Shown: positions 1 through 7,884, numbered from the stretch's first letter. The stretch is DNA of 8,330 nt from Candidatus Omnitrophota bacterium (GCA_023485205.1 JAMCZX010000008.1:1-8330); one strand, 5' to 3'. The notes: generated by a model from the letters alone, not told the origin. Numbers and translations are program-made.

Positions 1-3
1 AAT

Positions 4-741
4 ATGAGAAGAGTATATTTATCTGGTTCCAGCATACAGGGAAACAATATATATATAAAGGGAGAATCTTTTCATTATGTTAAAAATGTATTAAGACTGA
101 CGGCAGAAGATATTTTTATTGGTTTTGATGGCAGCGGGTGGGAGTATACCCTTGAAATAAAAGAAATTCATAATAGTGAAATTGAATCAGAAATAAAAGA
201 AAAAAGAAAAGTTTTTGAAACTGAACCAGACCTTGAAATAATTTTATGTATTGCTTTAACAAAAAATAAGGTTTTTGATAAGGTAATAGAAAAGGCAGCA
301 GAGATTGGAGTGAAACAAATTATTCCTATTCAGACAACAAGATGTATTGTTGGAATTGAAAGAGAAAACATTGAAAACAAATTACAACGCTGGAGAAAAA
401 TTTTATCTGAAGGAAGTAAAATTTCAGGTAGTGCAAGGATTTCTGATATAATAAAACCTATCTCTTTTAATGAAGCGATAAATATTAAGTCGGATTATTC
501 AATCTTTTTCTGGGAACAGGCAGAAGATTCTTTAAAAAATATTTTAAAAAGTATAAAGATAAAATCAGAAACAAAGATAAAAATTTTTATTGGTCCTGAA
601 GGGGGTTTTACACAACAAGAGGCGGAAATTGCAAAACATTCTGGTTCTTTTATTGCAAGTCTTGGAAAAAGAATTTTAAGGGTGGAAACAGCCGTGATTA
701 TCGCTCTTGGTTTAATTTTTTATCAATATGACAACAAATAA
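4..741 (+). CDS. rsmE: 16S rRNA (uracil(1498)-N3)-methyltransferase RsmE
   Basis: RsmE methylates N3 of U1498 in helix 44 of 16S rRNA, using S-adenosylmethionine, in the cytoplasm. The 245-residue length is normal for the family. The N-terminal PUA-like part has the typical H24-Y-V-x-x-V-L-R element. The SPOUT/trefoil-knot methyltransferase part shows a 'K..EIG' helix (KAAEIGVKQIIPI), the SAM-binding G197-P-E-G-G201 loop followed by FTQQE, and the C-terminal knot motif L220-G-K-R-I-L-R-x-E-T-A230. All are hallmark RsmE motifs. The segment that is usually E-A-x-x-Q-S-G-R reads EGSKISGSAR here, a mild divergence. The start at 4 fits the usual N-terminus (M-R-R then a hydrophobic beta strand). 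Only three bases lie upstream, so its promoter and Shine-Dalgarno site cannot be judged. Its 3' end overlaps the next gene by 14 bases, so it is probably cotranscribed with the envelope genes. Confidence 0.95.
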   Translation: MRRVYLSGSSIQGNNIYIKGESFHYVKNVLRLTAEDIFIGFDGSGWEYTLEIKEIHNSEIESEIKEKRKVFETEPDLEIILCIALTKNKVFDKVIEKAAEIGVKQIIPIQTTRCIVGIERENIENKLQRWRKILSEGSKISGSARISDIIKPISFNEAINIKSDYSIFFWEQAEDSLKNILKSIKIKSETKIKIFIGPEGGFTQQEAEIAKHSGSFIASLGKRILRVETAVIIALGLIFYQYDNK

Positions 742-2233
742 AAAATTTATTCTTCTGATTATTATTATTTTACTGGTAAAAATTTTTCTTTCTGTAATTG
801 TTCCTCTTACAGGAGATGAAGCATATTTTATCATTACTGGCAAATATCATCTTGCCTGGGGGTATTATGAACATCCGCCTATAATTTGGTGGTTGGCATA
901 CCTGCTGTCTGGTTTTGGCAGGTATAATCCGCCGATATTTGTCTATAGATTGTTTTCTGTTTTTAGTACTGTTCTTATTGGAATTATAATGTTTTTATTT
1001 TTAAAAGAATACGACAGAGAAAAAGCTTTTCTTATTTCTTCCATCTTTCTTCTTTCTCCGTTAAATATTCTTGCGGTTGTTTTTGTTAATGATATTCCTC
1101 TTGTGCTTTTCACATTTTTATCCGGTCTTTTTTTCTTTTATGGAATAAAAAGAGAAAAAACAAAATATTTTATCTGGTCAGGTATCTTTTTTGGACTTGC
1201 TTTTTTATGCAAATATTTTGCTGTTTTATACTTTTTATCTCTGCTTTTATTTTGTATTTATAATAAAAAAAACTGGAAAAATTTTTGGATTTTTGTTCTT
1301 TCATCTTTTCCGCTGGTTTTCATTAATGCTTACTGGAATTATACTCACCAGTGGGTTAACCTTATGTTTAATCTGATATATAGAAATAAGCATTTCTTTT
1401 TTAAACCTAAACATATTTTAATGTTTTTTATATACCAGATTTATCTTATAACACCGTGGGTTTTATACTATATTATAAGAAAGGGTAAAAAATTCTTTGC
1501 TTTTTCAGAAAAAAAGTTTTTATTCTTTATTTTTCTGTATATTATTCCTATTCTTTTTTTAACTTATATCTCTTTCAAAACAGGTGTGGGTATCCATTGG
1601 ACTATTTCTTTTCTTCCATTTTTATTCCTTTGCATAATAACACTTGAAATATATCAACTGAAAAATAGTTTTAAATATAATATTTTCTTCGCAGGTTTGC
1701 AGATTTTATTTATTTCTATAATATGTTTACTTCCAATTACTTCATTGAAAAAAATATTAAAAAACTTTCATAAAAATAGTGGATATAGTGATATTGTAAT
1801 GTTTAAAACGCCTGAAAAAATCTGTAAAAGAATTAATAAATTTCCTTCTACATATATACTTGCGGCTCAGGGTTATACAGGAGCCTCTATTATGTCTTTT
1901 TATGATAAGAAATATTTTGTGATTTTTGGGAGTCTTTCACATAGTGGCAGAGAAGATGATTTAATTTCTAATTTTACAGAGTTTAATGGAAAAGATTTTT
2001 TGATATTTTGCCCTGAAAAACCAGATAAAAAATTTTATAAACAATTTTTTAAGAAGGTGAAAATTGTAACAGAAAAAATTGAAGGGGCAAACATTTATTT
2101 TGTTTTAGGTAAACAGTTTATATTTAAAAATTACAGAAATATTATACTAAAAAAAGTTCTAAAAGATTATTGGACTGTTCCCAAATTTTTACCCCATTCT
2201 GGAAATCCTTTTAAGAAAAAATATAATCTATGA
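728..2233 (+). CDS. GT39 / ArnT-PMT-like membrane glycosyltransferase
   Basis: This is a 501-residue polytopic membrane protein of the dolichyl-phosphate-mannose mannosyltransferase/ArnT superfamily (GT-C fold). Such enzymes move a sugar from a polyprenyl-phosphate donor to an acceptor on the outer face of the inner membrane. The first membrane segment (residues about 7-27) is followed by the hallmark loop G29-D30-E31-A-Y, with D30 the likely catalytic acid, and then G-Y-Y-E48-H-P-P51, matching the family's GYYDHPP pattern. N121-D122-I-P-L matches the second conserved loop (usually TDxPL). About ten hydrophobic segments extend to residue about 336. The last ~160 residues are soluble, probably periplasmic, and end in a very basic tail. 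The start lies inside rsmE, with no visible Shine-Dalgarno site, and the stop overlaps the lpxB start as ATGA. The position directly before lpxB suggests lipid A or LPS as acceptor, as for ArnT, but substrate and donor cannot be read from sequence. A protein or other glycan acceptor is possible. Confidence 0.85.
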   Translation: MTTNKKFILLIIIILLVKIFLSVIVPLTGDEAYFIITGKYHLAWGYYEHPPIIWWLAYLLSGFGRYNPPIFVYRLFSVFSTVLIGIIMFLFLKEYDREKAFLISSIFLLSPLNILAVVFVNDIPLVLFTFLSGLFFFYGIKREKTKYFIWSGIFFGLAFLCKYFAVLYFLSLLLFCIYNKKNWKNFWIFVLSSFPLVFINAYWNYTHQWVNLMFNLIYRNKHFFFKPKHILMFFIYQIYLITPWVLYYIIRKGKKFFAFSEKKFLFFIFLYIIPILFLTYISFKTGVGIHWTISFLPFLFLCIITLEIYQLKNSFKYNIFFAGLQILFISIICLLPITSLKKILKNFHKNSGYSDIVMFKTPEKICKRINKFPSTYILAAQGYTGASIMSFYDKKYFVIFGSLSHSGREDDLISNFTEFNGKDFLIFCPEKPDKKFYKQFFKKVKIVTEKIEGANIYFVLGKQFIFKNYRNIILKKVLKDYWTVPKFLPHSGNPFKKKYNL

Positions 2234-3348
2234 AAAAAATTGTTATTGTTTGTGGAGAAATTTCTGGTTTTTCTTATGCCAAGATGATTATGAAGTATAT
2301 TAAAAAGATTAATCCCTCAGTAGAAATCCTTGGTGCTGGAGGAAAAAGTCTTGAAAAATATGGAATAAGAATAATAGAAGAATATCCTTCTTCCGGCTTT
2401 ATTGGGTTTACAGATGTATTTTTACATATTATATCTTTTGCAAGATTTTTAAAAAGAGCAGAGAAAAAAATAAAATTAGAAAAACCGGATTTAATTGTTT
2501 TTATTGATAACCCTGGATTTAATCTTCAACTTGCCAAAAGACTGGGGGACTTAAAAAAAATTTATTATATCCCTCCAAAAGTCTGGGCTCATGATTATAA
2601 AAGAATAAAAATAATAAAAAAATATTTTTCTTCAGTAATTACCATATTTCCATTTGAAAATGCCATATATCAGAAAGAAAATATTCCATCTTTTTATTTT
2701 GGTCATCCTATCGTTGATTTAATTGAGTCCCAAAACATTAAAGAGGATTTTTGGATAAAAACAGGATTGAATAAGACAAAAAGAATTATAGGACTTTTCC
2801 CAGGCAGTAGAAAATCAGAAATTTCAAATATTTTGCCTGTTCTTTTAAAAATTGCCATAGAAATAAGTCGTACATTGCCTGACCTACAGTTTATAATTTC
2901 TTCAGCCTCTGAAGAAATGAAGAATATAATTTCCAGTATTCAGAAGAAATTTAATACATATTTCCCTGTTTGGGAAGAAAATTCACAGTCTATTGTTTAT
3001 GTTTCATCTTTGTGCTTTTGTGCTTCTGGTACAATGAATCTTGAAGTTGCACTTATTGGTAAACCCATGTGTGTTTTTTATAAAATGAATTTTATAAATT
3101 ATTTAATTTTAAAATTTATGATAAAATTGCCCTATATCAGTCCTGTGAATATTATCTATGGTAAAAAAATTGTTCCTGAATTTTTACAAAATATGCCTTA
3201 TAAAGAAATTCAGAAAAGATGTATTTTATTGCTGGATAATAAAGAAGAAATAGAAAAACAAAAAAATAGTTTTCAAGAAATAAAAAAAATATGTGGGACC
3301 CCTATTATAAGTGAAAAAATATCTGAATTTATATTAAAAAATGTTTAA
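2230..3348 (+). CDS. lpxB: Lipid-A-disaccharide synthase LpxB (divergent)
   Basis: LpxB (GT19) condenses UDP-2,3-diacylglucosamine with lipid X to form the beta-1,6 lipid A disaccharide, at the cytoplasmic side of the inner membrane. The 372 residues match the family length. Recognisable elements in order are: G9-E-I-S-G13 at the N-terminus (usually GExSGD); GAGGKSLEKYG; FIGFTDV (usually VMGxxEV); PDLIVFIDNPGFNLQLAK; Y113-I-P-P-K-V-W-A120 (usually YVSPSVWAW); F153-to-H-P 'FGHPIVD'; F190-P-G-S-R194-K-S-E197; A265-S-G-T268-M-N-L-E272; and the VPEFLQ element near the end. Several normally invariant positions differ: F14 replaces the Asp of GExSGD, and H121 replaces the second Trp of WAW. The reading frame is intact and the fold motifs are kept, so it is probably functional but divergent. 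The start overlaps the upstream stop by 4 bases, and the next gene starts 8 bases before this stop. Confidence 0.9.
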   Translation: MKKIVIVCGEISGFSYAKMIMKYIKKINPSVEILGAGGKSLEKYGIRIIEEYPSSGFIGFTDVFLHIISFARFLKRAEKKIKLEKPDLIVFIDNPGFNLQLAKRLGDLKKIYYIPPKVWAHDYKRIKIIKKYFSSVITIFPFENAIYQKENIPSFYFGHPIVDLIESQNIKEDFWIKTGLNKTKRIIGLFPGSRKSEISNILPVLLKIAIEISRTLPDLQFIISSASEEMKNIISSIQKKFNTYFPVWEENSQSIVYVSSLCFCASGTMNLEVALIGKPMCVFYKMNFINYLILKFMIKLPYISPVNIIYGKKIVPEFLQNMPYKEIQKRCILLLDNKEEIEKQKNSFQEIKKICGTPIISEKISEFILKNV

Positions 3349-5146
3349 AGAATTTCTTAAAATACGAAAATATGTAAAATTTTCCTATCCATATCTTATA
3401 GGTGGTATTATTGCAAGTATTGTAACGAGTGTAACATCTGGTATATCATTTCTTTCCATAGTTCCTTTAATGGATAAAATTTTTGCTAAAACAGGGATTG
3501 TTCTTCCCAAAAATCTTGCAGATTTTCATTTTTTTGATGTTTTTGTGGCACATCTTAATATTTTACCTTCATTGGTTCTTTTAAGATACATTTTATTTTT
3601 TATTATTTTTGTTATTTTTTTAAAAGGACTTACATTCTATCTTGAAACTTATTTTCTTAGTTATTTTAGTAATGAAATTACCAGAGATATAAGAAAAAAA
3701 ATATATGAAAAGATTCAATATTTTTCAATGAAGTTTTTTACCAGGAAAAGAACCGGGGAAATTACAACAAGAATTACCTATGATGTAGGTCTTGTTAGTA
3801 ATATATTTTCAAGGGAAATTCCTCTTATTTTTATGAAGTCTATTGAATCTATTTTCTATTTACTTGTAATTTTTTTTATTGACTGGAAGCTCAGCCTTTC
3901 TGTGATAATTATTCTTCCTATAATTATTTTCCCGATATTAAATCTTGGTAAAAAATTGAGAAAACTAACAGGTCAGATTCAAAGCAATTATGCTAATCTT
4001 GGTAATGTTATTTCTGAAAGTATATATGCACAACCTGTTATAAAAGCATATAATCAGGAAGAAAGAATAATAAAAAAATTTTCTGAAGAAAATAATTCAA
4101 TATTCAGACTGACTATATCAATTATAAAAAGAACCGGTGCCATAAGTCCTTTTACTGAAATTGTTACTACAATTGTAGCCTGTTTTATCATATTTATGGG
4201 AGTAGAAAAAGTACTTTCAGGAAGTTTTTCCCCTGGTTTTCTTCTTTTATATCTTACATGTTTGGGCTCATTGATTAATCCTGTAAAAACGATTCTTTCT
4301 TCTGCAACCTCTGTGTATCAATCAAGTTCTGCTTTTCCGCGTATTTATAGTATTCTTGAAGAAGAGACAGAAGTTAAGGATTATGGACAGGAAGAATTTG
4401 TTGGAATAAAAAAAGAGATAGAATTTTCCCATGTGTGGTTTAAATATGCAAACATAGATGTAATTAAAGATTTTAATCTTAAGATAAAAGCAGGTGAAAA
4501 AATTGGTGTTGTAGGTCATATTGGTGCGGGTAAAAGTACAATTTCCGGACTTCTTCTTCGCTTTTATGCTCCGGAAAAGGGAGAAATTCTATTTGATGGT
4601 AAACCAATAAATACCTTTACTATGCATAGTTTAAGAGAACATATTGGTCTTGTAACACAGGAGCCATTCTTGTTTTCTGATACGATAAGAAATAATATTA
4701 TTTTTGGTTTAAAAGATATAAGTGATGAAAAATTTGAGAATATTGTGAAAATAACAAGAGTTTCAGAATTTATTGAAAGTTTTCCCCAGGAATATGAAAC
4801 AGTTATTGGAGAAAGAGGATTGACACTTTCAGGAGGACAAAAACAGCTGATATGTCTTGCCCGTGCAATGTTAAAAAACCCATCTATTTTAATTCTTGAT
4901 GAAATTAGTGCGTCTTTGGATGCTGATTCTGAAAAATTTCTTCATCAGGCGCTGGATAATGTTATAGCAAATAGGACAGTTATATTTATAGCCCATAGAT
5001 TGTCCACAGTAAAAAATTTAGATAGAATTATTGTTTTAAAAAAAGGACAAATAGAAGAAGAAGGGACCCACCAGCAGCTTTTAATAAAAAACGGATTATA
5101 TGCCTATCTATGGGGTCTTCAATATTCACAGGCGAAATCCAGTTAA
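3341..5146 (+). CDS. msbA: MsbA-like lipid exporter, ABC transporter (fused TMD-NBD)
   Basis: This 601-residue half-transporter has the type IV exporter layout: a six-helix membrane domain (residues about 15-320) followed by an ATPase domain (about 350-601). It would work as a homodimer in the inner membrane. ATPase motifs are all present: Walker A G392-H-I-G-A-G-K398-S399-T, Q-loop Q440 in LVTQEP, signature L496-S-G-G-Q500, Walker B ILILD520-E521, D-loop SASLD, and switch His H552 in IAHRLST. The membrane domain has the usual coupling-helix features (FFTRKRTGEITTRITYDV and an 'EERIIKKF' region). Family members export many substrates. Placement immediately after lpxB, with an 8-base overlap, argues for flipping of the lipid A core as in MsbA, but that is a context-based assignment; a peptide or multidrug exporter cannot be excluded from the motifs alone. 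No Shine-Dalgarno site is visible at the ATG, so translation is probably coupled to lpxB. Confidence 0.85.
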   Translation: MFKEFLKIRKYVKFSYPYLIGGIIASIVTSVTSGISFLSIVPLMDKIFAKTGIVLPKNLADFHFFDVFVAHLNILPSLVLLRYILFFIIFVIFLKGLTFYLETYFLSYFSNEITRDIRKKIYEKIQYFSMKFFTRKRTGEITTRITYDVGLVSNIFSREIPLIFMKSIESIFYLLVIFFIDWKLSLSVIIILPIIIFPILNLGKKLRKLTGQIQSNYANLGNVISESIYAQPVIKAYNQEERIIKKFSEENNSIFRLTISIIKRTGAISPFTEIVTTIVACFIIFMGVEKVLSGSFSPGFLLLYLTCLGSLINPVKTILSSATSVYQSSSAFPRIYSILEEETEVKDYGQEEFVGIKKEIEFSHVWFKYANIDVIKDFNLKIKAGEKIGVVGHIGAGKSTISGLLLRFYAPEKGEILFDGKPINTFTMHSLREHIGLVTQEPFLFSDTIRNNIIFGLKDISDEKFENIVKITRVSEFIESFPQEYETVIGERGLTLSGGQKQLICLARAMLKNPSILILDEISASLDADSEKFLHQALDNVIANRTVIFIAHRLSTVKNLDRIIVLKKGQIEEEGTHQQLLIKNGLYAYLWGLQYSQAKSS

Positions 5147-5160
5147 CAAATAGTAAAATT

Positions 5161-5934
5161 ATGTGGAGAATAATTATTTCAGGAGAATGTAGTCCATATA
5201 TTAATATGGGCATTGATTATGCTTTATGGAAGGCTGTGAAAGATAAAAAATCCTCTCCGGTTCTGAGATTTTATTTATGGAATCCACCTTCTGTTTCTCT
5301 GGGTTATGGGCAACAGGCAGACGCTCTTGTTCATATGGATTTCTGTAAAAAAAATAATATTCCTGTTGTACAGAGACCAACCGGTGGAAGTGCAATATTT
5401 CATGATAAAGAGCTCACCTATTCTTTTTGCGGGCATACAGATTCTTATAAGGATTTTTATTCTCCTTTTTCTTCATATATATCTATATGTAATGCACTTA
5501 AATCAGGGATAGAAAAATTAGGTATTGATATGAAAATAAGAGGATTTTCTGAAGGAAAAGAACCTTCCATGACAAAAATTCCATGTTTTTTCCTTTCTTC
5601 CAAATATGACCTTGTTATAGATAATAAAAAAGTTATAGGAAGCGCTCAAAAACGGGATAAGGAATCATTTCTTCAGCATGGTTCAATCCTTATGGAAGTA
5701 AGAAAAAATTTATGGTCCGGAATTTTCAAAGATAGCAGGGATAAGGATTTTGATAAGATAGCAGGAATCTATGATTTTGTTAAAAGAACAATTCCAATAG
5801 AAAACCTTATAGAAAATATTATAGGTGGATTTAAAGAAATATTTGACAGGGAATTTTTTATTAATATACTTACGGATGAAGAAGAAAAAAATTCCCATAT
5901 TTTTGCTTCAACCTTATTTAACAATTTATTATAA
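5161..5934 (+). CDS. Lipoate/octanoate protein ligase-transferase family (LipM/LplA type)
   Basis: This protein of the BPL/LPL catalytic-domain family attaches lipoate or octanoate to lipoyl domains of dehydrogenase complexes or GcvH, in the cytoplasm. Counting from the ATG at 5161 gives 257 residues. Motifs in order are: W2-R-I-I-I-S-G and INMGIDYAL (usual N-terminal helix); SLGYGQ; V70-Q-R-P-T-G-G76-S-A-I-F-H81 with ELTYS; P141-C142-F with S-S-K-Y-D-L; K156-K157-V-I-G-S-A-Q-K-R containing the conserved lysine; and L171-Q-H-G-S175. The separate C-terminal domain of E. coli LplA is absent. C142 lies in the C-F context that I recall as the acyl-carrying cysteine of LipM octanoyltransferases, so an octanoyltransferase is as likely as an ATP-using ligase. 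A start at 5110 would add 17 residues unlike the family N-terminus and would overlap the ABC gene, so 5161 is preferred, although no Shine-Dalgarno site precedes it. Confidence 0.85.
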   Translation: MWRIIISGECSPYINMGIDYALWKAVKDKKSSPVLRFYLWNPPSVSLGYGQQADALVHMDFCKKNNIPVVQRPTGGSAIFHDKELTYSFCGHTDSYKDFYSPFSSYISICNALKSGIEKLGIDMKIRGFSEGKEPSMTKIPCFFLSSKYDLVIDNKKVIGSAQKRDKESFLQHGSILMEVRKNLWSGIFKDSRDKDFDKIAGIYDFVKRTIPIENLIENIIGGFKEIFDREFFINILTDEEEKNSHIFASTLFNNLL

Positions 5935-5941
5935 AAAACAT

Positions 5942-5946
5942 AGGAG
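5942..5946 (+). promoter_or_regulatory. Shine-Dalgarno site of the acetylesterase gene
   Basis: AGGAG lies six bases before the ATG at 5953. It is the only strong Shine-Dalgarno site seen before any visible start in the window, and it fixes the start of the following gene. The contrast with the upstream genes suggests independent translation initiation here. Confidence 0.8.
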
Positions 5947-5952
5947 AAAAAA

Positions 5953-7884
5953 ATGAAATTGGAAAGTAGATTCAGTATTCCTTGTATTTTATCAGATAAC
6001 ATGGTTTTGCAGAGAGGAAAAAAAATTAATATTTGGGGTTGGGCTGAACCCGAAGATCAAATTTATGTGGAATTTTCAAGGCAGCAAAAAAACATAAAAA
6101 CCGATAAAAAAGGCAAGTGGTCTGTTTTTTTTGAACCGGAACTCTTTTCTTGTTTGGGTAAGGATATGTTTATTTATTCAAAAAAAGAAAATAAAAAAAT
6201 ACAGATTAAAAATATTCTTATTGGTGATGTCTGGGTTTGTTCAGGACAGTCAAATATGGAGTGGCCTCTTGATTCTGCCCTCAATGCGGAAGAGGAGATA
6301 GAAAATGCAAATTATCCAAATATACGATTGTTTTCAGTCCCTTTAAAAGCCCATTTAACCCCTGACGGTGATGTTTTGGGCCATTGGACTTGTTGTTCTC
6401 CTGAAACAGTTGGGAAATTTTCTGCTGTAGGTTATTTTTTTGGTCGTGAAATTCATAGGAAGACAGGTATTCCAATTGGACTTATCAACTCATCCTGGGG
6501 CGGTACAATTGCCGAAGCATGGACTTCCCGGGAAGTCTTGATTTCAGATAAGAATTTTAAAAAAGTTGTAAAGGAATATGAAGAGGAACTGTTTAATCCG
6601 GACTCAAAGAAAATTTTTTTGGAGCAGCAAAGAAAATGGGGGGAAAAATATGATATCAAGGACTTAAAAAATCAGGGGGAAATTGATGGATGGCATAATA
6701 TTGAGTTAGATAATTCCGAATGGAGAAATATGTCTCTTCCTGGAAACTGGCAATCTGTCGGGCACAATTATAGCGGAATATTCTGGTTCCGTAAAGAAAT
6801 TCAGATACCTGGTGACTGGAAAGGGAAAGCCCTGACACTAAGTCTTGGACCTACGGACAAATCTGACATTACATATTTTAATGGGGTAAAGATTGGGAGC
6901 ATTAATATGGAACAGCGTCTGGATGCCTGGTGCACACCACGTATTTATACGGTTCCGGGAAAACTGGTCAATACTGGGAAAAATGTAATTTCTGTAAGAG
7001 TTTTCAGTAATATTTATCAGGGTGGGTTTATAGGTAGACCTCTTCAGATGAAGATTTTCCCTGTTGACAATGAAACCTCAGCCATTCCTCTTGCAGGGAT
7101 ATGGAAATACAGAATTGAAGCAAACTTTGGACTTATTCCTCCTCCTCCGGCAGGTCCTCGTGGAGAAGGTAATGCTAATTCACCATATATTCTTTTTGAT
7201 AATATGATAAAACCGCTAATAAAATACAGAATCTGTGGCGCAATCTGGTACCAGGGTGAATCAAACGTGGATAAAGCAAAACAATATCGTATCCTTTTTT
7301 CTCTTATGATTAAAAGCTGGCGTAAGGCGTGGAAGCAGGGAAATTTTCCTTTTTTATATGTTCAGCTTGCAAATTATATGATGCCTAAGGGCGAACCTTC
7401 GGATAGTGCCTGGGCAGAACTTCGTGAGGCACAGACGCTGACTCTGTCTGTCTCTAACACCGGTATGGCAGTGGCAATTGATATTGGTGAGGCAGGGGAC
7501 ATTCATCCTCGTAACAAGCAGGATGTAGGTATACGGCTTTCACTGCCGGCTCTTGATATGACATGCGATTTTAAAAATCTTGTTTATTCAGGGCCTATTT
7601 ATAAATCAATGCTTATTGAAAAAAATAAAATCAGGATTAAATTTGATTATACAGCTGGAGGACTTATTTGTCATGGTAAGTATTTAAAAGGATTTAGTAT
7701 ATCAGGAAAAAATAAAAAATTTGTATGGGCTGAGGCTGTTGTAGAAAATAATGAAGTTGTAATATCAAGTCCTAAAATTTTAAAACCTGTAGCGGTACGA
7801 TATGCGTGGGCAGATAATCCTGAATGCAATCTTTATAATTCCTCCGGCCTGCCGGCTTCACCATTTCGTACTGATAACTGGTAA
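5953..7884 (+). CDS. Sialate O-acetylesterase-like SGNH esterase
   Basis: This 643-residue protein belongs to the 9-O-acetylesterase (SASA) family, whose members remove acetyl groups from sialic acid or plant polysaccharides. The N-terminal beta domain begins with the family pattern I-L-S-D-N-M-V-L-Q-R and W-G-W-A. The SGNH core starts with GDVWVCSGQSNMEW, where S100 of G-Q-S-N is the likely nucleophile. NSSWGGTIAEAW follows. A jelly-roll, beta-galactosidase-like insert (about 245-390, with GWHNIELDNSEW) interrupts the core. It resumes with N-M-I-K-P-L, W432-Y-Q-G-E-S-N438 and the catalytic D516-I-H518-P-R-N-K-Q. Length and domain order are typical. No signal peptide is visible: the N-terminus MKLESRFSIP is polar, although most relatives are exported. 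It lies 18 bases after the lipoate gene but has its own Shine-Dalgarno site and higher GC (hand counts 42% at 6781-6900, 55% at 7381-7500). Sialic acid as substrate is not shown; xylan or another O-acetylated glycan is equally possible. Confidence 0.88.
   Translation: MKLESRFSIPCILSDNMVLQRGKKINIWGWAEPEDQIYVEFSRQQKNIKTDKKGKWSVFFEPELFSCLGKDMFIYSKKENKKIQIKNILIGDVWVCSGQSNMEWPLDSALNAEEEIENANYPNIRLFSVPLKAHLTPDGDVLGHWTCCSPETVGKFSAVGYFFGREIHRKTGIPIGLINSSWGGTIAEAWTSREVLISDKNFKKVVKEYEEELFNPDSKKIFLEQQRKWGEKYDIKDLKNQGEIDGWHNIELDNSEWRNMSLPGNWQSVGHNYSGIFWFRKEIQIPGDWKGKALTLSLGPTDKSDITYFNGVKIGSINMEQRLDAWCTPRIYTVPGKLVNTGKNVISVRVFSNIYQGGFIGRPLQMKIFPVDNETSAIPLAGIWKYRIEANFGLIPPPPAGPRGEGNANSPYILFDNMIKPLIKYRICGAIWYQGESNVDKAKQYRILFSLMIKSWRKAWKQGNFPFLYVQLANYMMPKGEPSDSAWAELREAQTLTLSVSNTGMAVAIDIGEAGDIHPRNKQDVGIRLSLPALDMTCDFKNLVYSGPIYKSMLIEKNKIRIKFDYTAGGLICHGKYLKGFSISGKNKKFVWAEAVVENNEVVISSPKILKPVAVRYAWADNPECNLYNSSGLPASPFRTDNW

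Noticed and set aside
1191..1376. A 61-codon open frame on the plus strand inside the glycosyltransferase gene.
   Set aside because: It is an out-of-frame reading of T-rich membrane-segment code with no start signal.
2230..3348. lpxB as a pseudogene because of its altered motifs.
   Set aside because: The frame is uninterrupted, the length is normal, and downstream nucleotide-binding motifs (PGSR, ASGT, PEFLQ) are kept, so divergence is the better explanation.
5110..5160. An earlier ATG for the lipoate family gene, giving 274 residues.
   Set aside because: The extra 17 residues do not resemble the family N-terminus, which normally begins with a W-R-x-I-x-S-G strand as at 5161, and they lie mostly inside the ABC transporter gene.
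5769..6002. A 77-codon open frame on the minus strand over the junction of the lipoate and acetylesterase genes.
   Set aside because: It is antisense to two well-supported genes, rich in residues expected from complementing AT-rich code, and has no recognisable motif.
6281..6838. Several minus-strand open frames of 60-68 codons inside the acetylesterase gene.
   Set aside because: They lie opposite conserved catalytic-domain code and have no start signals or recognisable domains.
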